Positions 1 to 11,049 of a DNA stretch of 64,000 nt are shown here, one piece after another. Where the stretch lies: the NCBI GenBank assembly GCA_028274465.1, contig CM051456.1, forward strand, positions 105,189,348-105,253,347. The letters run 5' to 3'. How positions within the stretch are numbered: the stretch's first letter is position 1; every line of letters begins with the position of its first letter. The notes beneath the pieces were generated by a model. It was not told the DNA's origin. It saw nothing but the letters and a program-made list of their open reading frames with translations, and searched no databases. The stretch is from Plantago ovata (taxonomy: Eukaryota; Streptophyta; Magnoliopsida; Lamiales; Plantaginaceae). The translations under genes were made by a program, and so were the position numbers.

Positions 1-652
1 GAAAGTTACTGTTCAAACCCTCGAAAGCTGTGACCTACGTGGAATGAAAGATACGGAAGGATCGGGGTCATTATCCAGATGACAAGGTCCGAAAATCATT
101 TTAAAATTGAAAATTTTATCATAACATACACATAGGCACGGATACTTAGTATACGCGCGCATTAAGCTTATCAGCATATAGACACGGATAGTCTGCACAA
201 CATTCATCATATTTGCATTAAAATGATGATTCAGACCCTGATCATTTGGATAACGACGAAGAAGCGGATACAGCGCAACGGAACAAGAAAGATACGGACA
301 CGGCGTCCAAAACGTCACCTCATGAAAAACGGACACGACGTCTAGTGAAGTAATGACACAGGTACGGAATACGAGAGACCCGGATACGGACCTGGCGTCC
401 AAAATGTCGCCTCATGAAAAACGGACACGACGTCTAGTGAAGTAATGACACAGGTACGGAATACAAGAGATACGGATACGTCGTCCAAAATGTCACCTTA
501 AGAGTTACAAGAATCTCACCCCCAATAACACTTTTGGAAGCACGGATAGAATAGGATCCTCGATCAAAGAGGGTGATAAAATCATTCTCAACCACTTACA
601 GTATAGTTTCACACTATCTTCTACTAAGATACTCTGAAACTACGGGGACATA
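1..652 (+). mobile_element. 3' internal (untranslated) region of an LTR retrotransposon
   Basis: This stretch leads directly into a polypurine-like run (CTACGGGGACA, about 640-650) and then a TG-starting LTR at 653, so I read it as the 3' internal part of an element whose body lies left of the window. It contains a tandem duplication: a unit of about 92 bp beginning GGCGTCC at 302 is repeated at 394, and a third diverged start is near 480. No convincing ORF is present. Tandem repeats between pol and the 3' LTR are known in Tat/Ogre/Retand-type Ty3 elements, but assigning this one to that group is inference. Confidence 0.5.
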
Positions 653-1167
653 TGTTGATAAGAAAAATATGTCTAGTTCGTAACGTGCGTTCCTCCACGA
701 ACTATGAAGCTTTATAAATACAAGCGTTGGTGAGAGGCCGCGGTCCCAAAAGATCCGAACCTTGAATTATGTGGACCTCTAGGGCATTTTTACAAATGTG
801 TCTAGTTCATTAAAATAACTCTTTCTAGAGAGGCGGAGATCTTGAGATCCGGAACGGGAGTCAGAAGGACAAGGAGCATTATTCAAGTACTTAACAGGTT
901 AGAATGTACGAAGCTCATTTAGTACGAAGCTTAAATACTTGTTTGTGTTGCTTTACAATTGAATTAGGACAAGATTCGCATCACAACCACATGGAGAGAA
1001 AGGACAAGAGAAGTGTGGAAGTTTCTAGGTAACACAAGAAGCTACAGCTAAATGGGCTTGGGCCAAGCCCATGAAAGTCAACGTTGGGCCTACTCAATAT
1101 ATGTGGACGAATGAGAAGGTGACAGATGGAAGCAAGAGATTGGTGCGACCTAGGGTTAGCCAACAAC

Positions 1168-1175
1168 TATATAAA
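1168..1175 (+). promoter_or_regulatory. TATA box of the left-end LTR
   Basis: TATATAAA followed by GG, in the middle of the LTR, in the position expected for the U3/R promoter. An equivalent box lies at 46,118-46,125 in the related LTR. Confidence 0.5.
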
Positions 1176-1272
1176 GGCTCCATTTTCAAAGAAGAGGTAA
1201 CTCGTCTGAATTAAGTACATTATTACTATAAGACAAGGAGAACTTTCAAGCTTCTTCAAGTAAAGTCTCACA

Positions 1273-1295
1273 CCGGCTTGACTTAGGCAAGCCGG
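1273..1295 (+). other. LTR stem-loop, 8-bp stem
   Basis: CCGGCTTG (1273-1280) pairs perfectly with CAAGCCGG (1288-1295) around a 7-nt loop. It lies about 105 bp downstream of the TATA box, so it is probably within the 5' end of the transcript (R/U5). The related LTR at 45.6 kb has a hairpin of the same size with a different but again self-complementary stem. Confidence 0.5.
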
Positions 1296-1556
1296 AGATA
1301 AACACACATCCACGCGCGCCTTTTTAATCTCAAGTGCTCAATTGGACATAGAGAGAATCTGAAGACTTGGGTGCTGGCATTAGACAAAGATTCGTGTGTT
1401 GTGTTAAATTATGGTGACTTAGAGAGCTTTGTAGTTCTTTGTAGTTCAAGGAGTTTTGTAATATTAGAGCGTTTCAAGTCTTACTAGAATTTCACTCTAC
1501 GAGTTGAATGACATAAAGTTTCAATTTCCAATCCAGCCAATTGCAACATAGCAACA

Positions 1557-2531
1557 ACTCCTTATACAAGATACTACCTCCCTTTCATTTTAAATTTCTG
1601 ATTCCGCTACTTGTAAGTATTTTAGAGCATTTGTAGCATGTAGACTATATAAAGGGTGGGTGACATGTACATAAAAAGTCACTAAATATCATGATATCAA
1701 CCAAATGCTCTAAGAATATGGACTTTTATCATGATATCACTAAAAATATGCCTAAAAATGTTTTTAGTATAAAAATAGAAATAAAAATAAAATAGGTAGA
1801 CTGATTTTGTGTTCTCTAAACTTTACACCCAAAATATTTTTTAATTTTAAGTAAGCATTGAACAAGAGATTTAACCCTACATTGCTCATAGAACAAGTTT
1901 GTATAACTTTAGTGTAGGAGTAAGTAGTCGTAATATTTGCCGTTTGAAAAAAAAACATTACTCATAGAATATATGTTAATAAAATGAAAGGCATATAAAT
2001 CCGTTCTCATGGATGGACAACCTCGTAGTAGTTCGTATTTTTTCTTACTAAATACTATGTGGAGAAAATTTTGTACAAGATTTTTCTACAAATGAGAAAA
2101 TTTTATATCTATCCGCAGTCCGTTGTTTGACATACTCACCTAAGTTAATTAAAGTAATATAATAAGTTGATTGATTCACTCAATTGATTGACCTACCAAT
2201 CAATTTTAATCCGTTGATTTTGCTTATTCAATTTCAATCTGGTGCATACATGTGTCATTATTTAATTAAAAGGTGTAGGGTTCGAATCATGTTGGCGTGA
2301 TTTTTCTCCATTTTTTGTATTAGTATTTTTATTGAATGTGTTTGGTTCGAATATTATTATTTTAGTTGAAGGTGTTGGGTTCAAATCTTATTGACGTAAT
2401 TTTTTTTCTTTTTTATTTATTCTCTTCTTAAATCTTTATTTTTAATATAAAGTTGTATGGTTGTAAGTTGTATGGTTACTATACATAATTTAAAAGTAAC
2501 CATGATATGTTCTTATGAAAAAAAAGACATA
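1557..2531. other. AT-rich non-coding stretch with a pair of B-box-like repeats
   Basis: No gene is recognisable. Around 2270-2300 and 2370-2400 there are two similar segments about 100 bp apart, each reading AAGGTGTNGGGTTC followed by RAATC, then a GACGTAATTTTT-like run. GGGTTCGAATC (2278-2288) resembles an internal pol III B box, so a tRNA-derived SINE relic is possible but unproven. Confidence 0.3.
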
Positions 2532-2792
2532 TTTTCTTCGTCCAATAATAAATGTAACACTTGATTTTGTTGACTTTTTCGATGGTCCTTTTGACCTTAA
2601 ATTATTTTTAAATCATACGATAAAAATAATTAAAAACATCATATCATAAAACTAGAATGTTTATATTTTCATAATATAAATTTTTAATTATTTTACTTGA
2701 ATAATTTACAATTAATGTGAGGTCAAACAAATCCTCGAAAAAGTCAATTATAAAACCAAATGTTACACTTATTATATATTGGACGGAGGAAG
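2532..2792. mobile_element. Stowaway-like MITE (Tc1/mariner type)
   Basis: Terminal inverted repeats of about 50 bp: the left end reads TTTTCTTCGTCCAATAATAA and the complement of the right end reads CTTCCTCCGTCCAATATATA. Both continue into a shared stretch containing TGTAACA and, further in, TTGACTTTTTCGA. The 261-bp element is flanked by TA on each side (2530-2531 and 2793-2794), the target duplication expected for Stowaway. It has no coding capacity. Confidence 0.75.
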
Positions 2793-2794
2793 TA

Positions 2795-3493
2795 TTTTAT
2801 TTACCAAGCGTCAATTTAGCTCTGATGATAGAAACCTGAGGATACTAGCTAGGCCACTTGGAATTTGAATATTGTTCATATTGCGGCATCAATATAACAA
2901 AAGACATCAATAAAACAAAATGGCAAGAGATAATGACGCACATTACAATATATATTCAACTGGTGAAGAATACCAATTAACATGCGAAAGATGCATTGCA
3001 GATTTCGAAGTTGAATGTTTACGAAGTCTAGAGATGTATCTGATGGTTCTTAACTCATCGGAAAAATACTTTTCGTATGTCTAATATAGTTCAATTCAAA
3101 ACTATTTTTTTCGAAGCGGCAAAGTGAGGATCAATAATGGTTCAATTCAAAATTATTAATTGCATAACTACAAAAACTATATACATTTATAGAACACCAT
3201 TTATGTTAAGTTTAATTACTGAATTAGTTATTTTTTTGTTACGTTTGAAGTCATTATGTGAAGATTATATATACTCCATTCATTTCAATACATTATTTAA
3301 TAAAATAATAATGTTTTAGAAGATTACGCTTCACACGCGTAGCGTGTGACGCGGTTTCTAGTATATTACTAATAATAACACATGTATACTGTCCTAACAA
3401 ACTCTCACTTGGAAAATTTTGAGGACTATATTGACCCATGCTAAATTTCATCCTATATATAGAGATATAGAGAGAGATTTAGAAAGTTACAAA
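2795..3493. other. AT-rich intergenic stretch
   Basis: No gene or transposon boundary is recognised. A short perfect palindromic segment, CACACGCGTAGCGTGTG, lies near 3331-3348. Confidence 0.3.
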
Positions 3494-3563
3494 AAGTAAT
3501 TTGGGACTTCTATTCTCAGGTCGGTTTCGTACCAACCTAAACGTAGGTTTTCATTAGATGATT

Positions 3564-3573
3564 GCCACGTGGC
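3564..3573. promoter_or_regulatory. G-box palindrome in the left MULE TIR
   Basis: GCCACGTGGC contains the G-box core CACGTG, which plant bZIP and bHLH factors bind. It sits inside the TIR about 60 bp from the element end. Binding is inference. Confidence 0.5.
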
Positions 3574-4545
3574 ACATATATAATTTTATATATCTTACTA
3601 TAATTTATTAAATTTCTACAAAATATATACTTTTACCCTTCTACCCTTCAATTAAAACATTTTAATTTACCAAATTAAAATCAAAATCCAAAATAATTAC
3701 AACACAATACAAAATCTCAAGAATACATATCTACCGTCAATGTCATCATCAAGTGTCTTCTAATTGATATTTTAATTCACAGAAACCAACCACAACGACA
3801 ACTGAGCAATATTACATGAAATTAAGCCCTCTTTCTTTTTTCTTTGAAAGATTTGCAATCTATCGTAATGCCAAATTATTGATGAATGTCATAAACATGA
3901 TTCTCTTTTCTTGCAGAAAAACACATCATCAAATTTTTAATCATGTTCTTCCCCAATTATTATATTACTCATCAGGATCGTACTGCCGCTCAGGTTGGGA
4001 GGCTTTTGATTAATTAATTGTAATTCCGAATCGATGAAGCTATCTAGAAATCGAATTCGGGAGCATGTCAGATGTAGAAATCTAGAGCAGACTCTAATTT
4101 ATAAATTAATCATGTATGAGTAGAGAAGTTTGATTATTACAAACAAGTTCATAGAGAAGGAGAGGAGCTTCACAAAGTTTTTCGCATAATCGGCCAAGAT
4201 AGAAATCATCCTCATAAACTCCTTTGTGTTGAATTCTCAGTCCCGATCATGGTGTATGGATAAGTTAGGGTTCTTCAACTCTAATTTATAATTATGTATG
4301 AGTATTGACTATTCATGTTATGTTTACTTGATTAATAATTTTTTATTAACTAAATATTTGATTATGATTTAAAATAAAATAAGTAAGTGTTATATGGACG
4401 TGATTTCGTAAAATTTGATTTTCAACAATATATAAAAAGGGCAGTATAGTCAAGTTATATTTTAGGTGAATTTTTAATACATCGTACTAAAAATTACATG
4501 TAAAATGACTTTGAATCGAAAAGAACGGATATGATCAAATTAGGT

Positions 4546-4555
4546 GCCACGTGGC
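4546..4555. promoter_or_regulatory. G-box palindrome in the right MULE TIR
   Basis: A second identical GCCACGTGGC in the mirror position of the right TIR. The flanking TIR bases differ between the ends while this decamer is unchanged. Confidence 0.5.
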
Positions 4556-4624
4556 GATAATCTGACGGAAATCTACTTTAGGTCGGTACGAAGGCGACCT
4601 GAGAATAGAAATTCCAAGTAACTT

Positions 4625-5134
4625 CATCATTTCTTTATTTGTAAAAAGTTAATTTCCATTAGATTTTTTCTCCGATCCATGTTGCTACTTTAAATCATTC
4701 TTCTTATCTCCTTCGTTAACTAAGTTATCGACATTTGAATCTTAATCTCTATCAAGTCATGACACTAATCGATTCTTGATCACTAACAATTGTTTCTAAT
4801 TAAGCTGATTTTACTGTGAGCCACTAGTCCAGAATATTCTATATATTTCTACTATTACTTAAGATATCCCTCAAGTTATGCATAAAGCTGAGTATTTTCT
4901 AAGCTATATTTGATGTAAATGAAATGAGAACTTATAAATTACGAGAGTTGACAGTACTAGATTTTGAAGTGACGTTCTTTATTCATTTGTAAAGAGAGGA
5001 AGTTCGTTAAGCAGATATTGCGATAGGATGAATGATACTTTCGGATCTCCAGTTAGTAGAATCTGAAGAAAAAAACTCTCTAGTTGGTCGTTCAACCTTG
5101 CTTTTTGTTCTCCAATACTATCTCTTTATCATAC
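4625..5134. other. Intergenic stretch, nothing recognised
   Basis: AT-rich sequence with no supported ORF, repeat or element edge. Confidence 0.3.
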
Positions 5135-5143
5135 AATTCTTCA

Positions 5144-5409
5144 ATTTTTTTTAAACGGCTAAAATGATTTCATTGAACAACGGAGCATAAGCTATGCTCG
5201 ATCAAAGATCCAAAATACAAACAACCACAAGCTCAGGGCTAAAAACACAAAACTCCACCTCTAAATAAACTTTAAATAAACTTTGTTAACCACCATCCAA
5301 CCAACCAACATGAACGTCCAATTAAAGATTACAAGAAAATTCAAGGATCCCAAGCTTCGAAGGATTTTAACACAAACCAAAGGCGACCAAGGAACACAAA
5401 AGGGTGAAG
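5144..5409 (-). mobile_element. Short retroposon tail (LINE/SINE 3' end)
   Basis: On the minus strand the segment ends with a hairpin GAGCATA-GCT-TATGCTC (5183-5199), then CAATGAAATCATTTTAGCCG and a short poly(A) (T-run at 5144-5152 on the plus strand). AATTCTTCA occurs at 5135-5143 and again at 5410-5418, a plausible 9-bp target duplication. The layout matches a heavily 5'-truncated LINE or a SINE. The same AATGAAAT...CGTTT-A(n) ending recurs at other retroposon tails in this window. The small plus-strand ORF over it is incidental. Confidence 0.55.
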
Positions 5410-5418
5410 AATTCTTCA

Positions 5419-7700
5419 GCTTTTTTTTGACGTGTAGTCTTCAGTTTTACTGCTTATATTATTAACGATCCGAGTTATTTGTGGTTGGAGTCTTATCGAT
5501 CTTTGATCGTCTTGTAGAAATTAAGTGAAGCTCGAGTTCGCACTTTGTTAAGTTTTAAAATTATGCATGTGATCGTACCTACTAAAACTTGCGAGTTTTG
5601 AGTTTTACTCATGAGCGACTATATGTAAAATAATTATTATTATAATATATGTAGCTTAATTATAACAAATATTAGTACGTGCATAAATACATATTTTCAA
5701 ATGCTAACGTGTTTTTTTTTTTTTTCAATTTTCAAATGCTAACATATTTTCATTTGATGTATGATTTTTTATTCATCTAAATGTTTATCATTTTTCCTAA
5801 TTTAGATTCATCATGTTTTGTTGGTTAAATGTCAAGTAGAAGTTAAATTTGATTTTTTTTTTCTTTTTTTTATTTTATGAACCGGTGTGTCCAGATGTGA
5901 AATTTGTATATTCAAATCGAATTGTTTTGCAATCATCTTATCTGATGGTTTTAAACAAAACTAAGAAGGTTTTTTAGCAACCTCAGCGTTTTAATGTGTA
6001 TGGTTTGATCTTATGTTAAAGTCGTAATAGCAAAAATAGGCACATCTCCATTTATGTGTAAGAGCGTTTTTAACATGTATATGGTTGTTTTAGTATCAAA
6101 TCCATGATGAATGAATGTTTTTATTATAGAGTCATTCCGCGATCATGTCTCTGAAGGTTTTAACCAGCATTATGAGTGTTCTAGTGCCTCTTGAGGTTGT
6201 TTGCGGGTCTGTTTTTAAGTATTTCTAGCACGTTGCTCATGTTGTCCTACATTTTATTTAGCAAATGGTTCCCGAATGTTTTTAGTACGTTCCTGAAAGT
6301 TTTAATGAGCTTTGCCAATTTTTTAGCTCCTATGTTGCCTTTTTAGCAAATGGTTATTGAAAGCTTTAATGGTTAAAAAAACACGTTAGCATTTGTTTAA
6401 AACCTTCATGGTCCATTTTTGAAAGTTTTAATTAGCTTTATGATTGTTTTTAATTTCTATGGTGCCATATTTCTTGGATAATAAATGGTTTCTGAATATT
6501 TTAAGTCCTTCCCTAAAAGTATATTGCCATATTCTACATTGTTTTTAGCATATAATTCCGAAAACAAAATTTATCCATTTCTAGAAGTTTAAATAGGATA
6601 TGCGGGTATTTTAAGCATTTATGTTGGGTTGTCGAGGTAACTAGCATGTTGCTCCTGAATATTTTTAGGATACTTATAGATTTTTTTATAACGTTTTTAT
6701 TCCTCATGGATTTAACTTTTCATTTGGTTCTCCCGTTATGGCTAAACGTAATTACATCTAACCCCACGATTTTGATTTACTACGAATTAAAAGCTAAAAA
6801 TTACAAATTTGTCCTCATTCAAATTTAAGTTTTTCTCCATAGCCAAATACCATCAATTTTTTTCTTTATATATTACACATTTGACTCTAAATTTTCTTAT
6901 TTTACAAAATTGACTATAAATTATTTTAAATTAACCCACATAGCTTAACTAAATTTAGGCTCTGTTATCTTTTGTCTTAAAACTTATTAATTTCAGTTCT
7001 GTTCAGATTCATTTAGTTATGTTCAAATTTGTTTAGTTGTATTTTATAATTACTTCAGTTTAGTTCTACTTTATTAAATTATGATTAGTTCATTCAATTC
7101 GGTTTACTAAAGTTTCTTAGTATTGTGGTTTCTTAAATTGAATTAAATAGACTCAAATAGTATTACGCTGAAATAGTTAGCTAGGAAATGAAGCTTATGA
7201 CCAGAGTTTCATTCAACTCTGTACTTGCTTTTTTTTTAATTTTAAACATTTCTTATACTCTATGTAATTCTATTTCGTTCTGAATAATAAAATTTACGGT
7301 TTCAAAGAAAATAATTAAAAGTAATGGTATTACATGATGAGAAGACATGAAACTAAAATAAGGGCGCCCCTCAAAACAATTATCAAGTATATAAAATAAA
7401 AAAACATATCCATAGATTCTCCCAAATGTAGAGAGTTGATTAAAAGAACAAATAACAAAGTGATGATGTATAATTGTATATATCATCATCTCACATTTAG
7501 AATTCATTCATGCAATATGAGCACGCACATAGAAGAAAGAAAAACCCACACACATCATTTATCTCATCTCATACTACTCCTATCAAGCAGTGCAGTACTA
7601 CTACTAGAGTTTCATTCATTCAGTTGTTGTCTCACTCTGCTCAAATAAAACACAAACAATTCATTCTGATAAAATAAAACCTGCAACATATTGCAGCTGC
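5419..7700. other. Long AT-rich stretch with degenerate repeats; 5' flank of the IPT gene
   Basis: Between about 5,940 and 6,720 the sequence repeatedly returns to phrases such as TTTAGCAAATGGTT and GAAAGTTTTAATGAGC, so it is probably a very diverged tandem array. At 6958 a Tourist-like left end (GGCTCTGTTATC preceded by TTA) is visible, but no right end was found. From about 7,500 the sequence is the upstream region of the IPT gene. No other gene is supported. Confidence 0.3.
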
Positions 7701-7881
7701 AGTACTATTTTCCGTACCCTCACAATATAACAGCTCTATTTTAAATTTTATCTATTCCATTCTAAACGCTTACTATCATCCATAATATTACCAACATCAA
7801 CAACACACATAATCATCTCCTCACCCTTTCAAATTCACCAACATTGCTTTTTGTTCTTTTTTTTTTTTCTTTTTGCCCTAA

Positions 7882-8811
7882 ATGAAAAGATTTTCATTAT
7901 TTCTAAAACCACCTCGTAATATCCTTATGTCCACCGCCGCCACAAACAACAGCAACAGCAACAGCATCTTTGTCATAATGGGCCCCACCGGCTGTGGGAA
8001 GTCAAAGCTCTCAATAGACCTCGCCACCCGCTTCTCCGGCGAGATTATCAACTCCGACAAGATCCAGCTCCACCGTGGCCTCGACATCACCACCAACAAA
8101 ATCCCTTTTTCCCAGCGCAACAACATACCCCACCATTTACTCGGCGAGTTCGACTCGTCCGAGTCACGCCCCGAGTTCACCCCCTCCGACTACCGCTCCT
8201 CCGCCTCCCGCCTCATCTCCCAGATCCTCGCCCGCCGGAGAACTCCCTTTGTCGTCGGGGGGTCCAACTCGTACATCTACGCGCTCCTGGCGAAGAAATA
8301 CTGCCCTGACTCGGGCTCCGACTCAGTGAGTTTGTGCAACGAGTTGAGGTACAGGTGCTGTTTCATCTGGGTGGACGTGTCGTTGCCGGTTCTGAACGAG
8401 TACTTGGTGAAGAGGGTCGACGAGATGATGGAATCGGGGATGTTTGAGGAGCTGGAGGAGTATTTTGGGGGGGGTGACTCAGTGAGTCAGCAATGCGGGT
8501 TGAGGAAGGCGATTGGGGTGGCGGAGTTTGAAAAATATTTTTTAAGTGGGGGTGGTGACGTGGCGGGGTACGAGGAGGCAGTGAAGCAAATCAAGGATAA
8601 CACGTGTCGGCTGGCGAAGAGGCAGCTGGGAAAGATTCTGAGGCTGAGGGACCAGGCTGGGTGGGACCTGAACAGAGTGGATGCCACGGCGGCGGTTACG
8701 GCGGCGATGGGCGGAGGAGATGGGGGTTCAGCGGCGGCGGCGGAGATTTGGGAGAAACAGGTATTGGAACCAAGCGTGAAAATTGTGAACCGTTTCTTGA
8801 TGAAGAAGTAG
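7882..8811 (+). CDS. IPT: Adenylate isopentenyltransferase (cytokinin synthesis)
   Basis: This 309-residue protein matches plant adenylate isopentenyltransferases, which join dimethylallyl diphosphate to AMP/ADP/ATP in the first committed step of cytokinin synthesis. Visible signatures are the P-loop GPTGCGKS (residues 34-41), INSDKIQ (56-62; the D of the family motif D..Q is D59), HHLLGEF (84-90), the VVGGSNSYI segment (124-132) and CGLRKAIGVAEFEKYF near the C-terminus. The gene has no introns, as in the Arabidopsis IPT1/3/5/7 group, and is slightly shorter than those (about 330-340). The first ATG gives a basic N-terminus (MKRFSLFLKPPRN) that could be a plastid or mitochondrial targeting peptide; an in-frame Met16 would give a version without it. 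There is no C-terminal CaaX box, unlike AtIPT3. Base composition is far more GC-rich than the flanks. An IPT5- or IPT3-like assignment is inference. Confidence 0.93.
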   Translation: MKRFSLFLKPPRNILMSTAATNNSNSNSIFVIMGPTGCGKSKLSIDLATRFSGEIINSDKIQLHRGLDITTNKIPFSQRNNIPHHLLGEFDSSESRPEFTPSDYRSSASRLISQILARRRTPFVVGGSNSYIYALLAKKYCPDSGSDSVSLCNELRYRCCFIWVDVSLPVLNEYLVKRVDEMMESGMFEELEEYFGGGDSVSQQCGLRKAIGVAEFEKYFLSGGGDVAGYEEAVKQIKDNTCRLAKRQLGKILRLRDQAGWDLNRVDATAAVTAAMGGGDGGSAAAAEIWEKQVLEPSVKIVNRFLMKK

Positions 8812-11046
8812 GTTTAAAATCCAGCTTGTTCCAGCTCATCATCAACAAAGCTAGTATTTCTTGCCATTTTTCATTCCTCTCTCTTGTTTGTTAGACTTTT
8901 ATTTTATTTTATTTTTGGTAGTGTAAAATTGCTAGATTAGTTCTGGTGGAGGTAGAACAATTTTGGGGGCACTAATTTAATTTTCCATCTGAGTTTTATT
9001 TAAACATAACTTATCTTGTGTTTGATAATTTGATATTTAGTGATAGAGAAACGGAAAGGGCAAATTTGGAAGTATTGGTGATTGGAAAGCAGGAGAGACA
9101 AGATTCGAGGTAGTAGAATGAATCTTAATTGAATTGAATGGTAAAATGTGAGATGACAAAGGAGGGAAAGGTGGTCCAAAATTAAGGTTCCAATGTTTTC
9201 TTTATCTAAGTATGGTTCGCTTGTCTTGGAGAGACTGCAGATTATAAGATGGCCTTAAATTTCATGCTTGAAACAGCAAAAAGCGCTAGGCATCCTCGTC
9301 AGTCACATCAAACATAACTGCACATAGAGTATTACTAGATTGCAGCAGCGAAAAGGACCTTCTCGTAATTTTCATTTCACTCGTAGTAGTAGTATAGTAG
9401 ACTACTAGTGAGTTCAAACAATCAAAGTTCATTTTCATAACAAAAGCGGGCGGGAAAATTGTAATAATAAGAAGAAAAAAGGTAAAAATTGGCAGATAGC
9501 TAACAAAGAGCCAATGTGCAAAAGTGTCTCTCCGCTTCGCGAGCTAAGATAATGATACGTCAATATTGAAGTTTTTATTATAAGTTTATGATTTACTAAT
9601 ATATCATGCCAACCTTGATTGCATGGAACAATATGTAATTATGGATATCACTAAGACTCGTGTGATATGTACAATCACACATGAACAATGTTCCTACTCC
9701 TATTAATTTGAATGCAAGTATCTTTTATCTTTTAAAAAAGAAAAATCATTTCGACTTGTGTTAAACTCAATGGCATGCCGATCTATAATCTTGAAATTTT
9801 TGAAAAATACTATTAGCTTATGTTTATGTAACTGACAAAATTATGGAACATCACCCTAACCAACCAACAAATATAATTGTAAATTTTTTTGAATGTCCTA
9901 CTCAAAATATGTATAAATAATCCCAAATATGTTATTAAAGGGGGTGTGTATGTAAATCCAACCGGCTTACCGGCATCCACTTAACTTGAAAGGTTTGAAG
10001 TAAAATCATGATAAAACTATATGTAGCTTATCAATACTATTGAGAGTCATACTACAATTTAATCATCTCGTAACCTTTGTATATATGTAAAACAAATAGA
10101 CTAATTTCTGCATGTTGACATGAAACTTTAAAATATTATGCGGAAGAATGCACAAAATAATTTAGAGATGGAGATTAAATGTTGAAATTGCAATATTTTA
10201 CTCTGAACTTTTGTCAATTTTAACAGTTTGCTCCATCAAACATAATATTATCACACACATATAATATTATCACACACACATATATATAAGGACCAGACGT
10301 GCCAATATCCTTAAACGAATATATCCAATTAACGTTGGCGAAGTGGGGACCGTGACTTAATATGGAAACTTTTGAAAGCTCATTGGTCATTTTGGCATGT
10401 GCATTTCTTCAGACTAGTGCCTAATCGGGGAGGGAGGATTCGTTATCACTTATCACACAAAAGGACCAAACTAATGCTGGAGAAACTCTAGCTAGCAGCA
10501 GCTGGTTATAATTTGCAGGATGTGTGTATTCATCTCAAGTCACTATCACACCAAGTTCCACATCCCCCAATTATCATGGTCCGAGTCATAATTTGAAAAT
10601 GGGGCAGTGAAACACACCCCTTATATAATACTCTTACTAATAAAAAAAGTTTAGCAGTAACAGAAATGTAAATCTTTTAGAAATATACACACAGTAACAA
10701 GATTGAAATAGGGAAATATTATAGCCAACCTCAATATACACACACATATGACATAGGATTTGAGGTATAAGTTTCTGTCATAACTTTTGGGAGCTGTTCC
10801 TTTGCGGCTAGGTTGGGGGCTTCATTTGATTTACTTGTTTTAATCCGGAGGTATATTTAGTGTATTTCAGTTGTAGTTTTGTTTCTAGAACATTCTTTAT
10901 ACTTTTGGTTTAATAATTTTTTTTTCTATTTTAAAAAAAAAACATATGACATACATACAAATACAAATGATACAGTGTCCATTATATAAAGAGAATATAG
11001 AAAATATTGAAATGTAAGTTGATTACACTATGATGAAATGGTTGAT
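8812..11046. other. Intergenic region downstream of IPT
   Basis: The first 100-150 bp are probably the IPT 3' UTR (repeated TTTTATTTTATTTT near 8900). The rest is AT-rich with short CA/TA runs (near 10,250-10,290) and no recognisable gene or bounded transposon. Confidence 0.3.
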
Positions 11047-11049
11047 TTA

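Larger units (their letters stand above)
653..1556 (+). mobile_element. 3' LTR of an LTR retrotransposon (right edge approximate)
   Basis: The LTR begins TGTTG just after a purine-rich tract and ends near CAACA at 1548 or 1556, which would complement the start; the right edge is uncertain. A TATA box (TATATAAA, 1168-1175) is followed about 105 bp later by a perfect 8-bp stem-loop (1273-1295). A second LTR at 45,611 has the same pre-LTR motif (GGGGACATATGTTG), the same TATA and the same kind of hairpin at similar spacing, so both belong to one superfamily. Transcription would run left to right. Confidence 0.5.
3503..4615. mobile_element. Non-autonomous Mutator-like element (MULE)
   Basis: An approximately 85-bp inverted repeat bounds a 1,113-bp segment. 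The left end begins GGGACTTCTATTCTCAGG and the complement of the right end begins GGAATTTCTATTCTCAGG. Both continue through GTACCRACCTAAA to a palindromic GCCACGTGGC. The flanks are a 9-bp duplication with one mismatch, AAGTAATTT (3494-3502) and AAGTAACTT (4616-4624); 9-bp duplications are the hallmark of Mutator elements. The interior has no transposase. A short ORF at 3816-4013 is not recognised, and captured host sequence (a Pack-MULE) cannot be excluded. Confidence 0.8.

Noticed and set aside
8075..8894. Alternative frames overlapping the IPT gene
   Set aside because: Shadows of the GC-rich IPT coding sequence; the 7882-8811 frame carries all family motifs.
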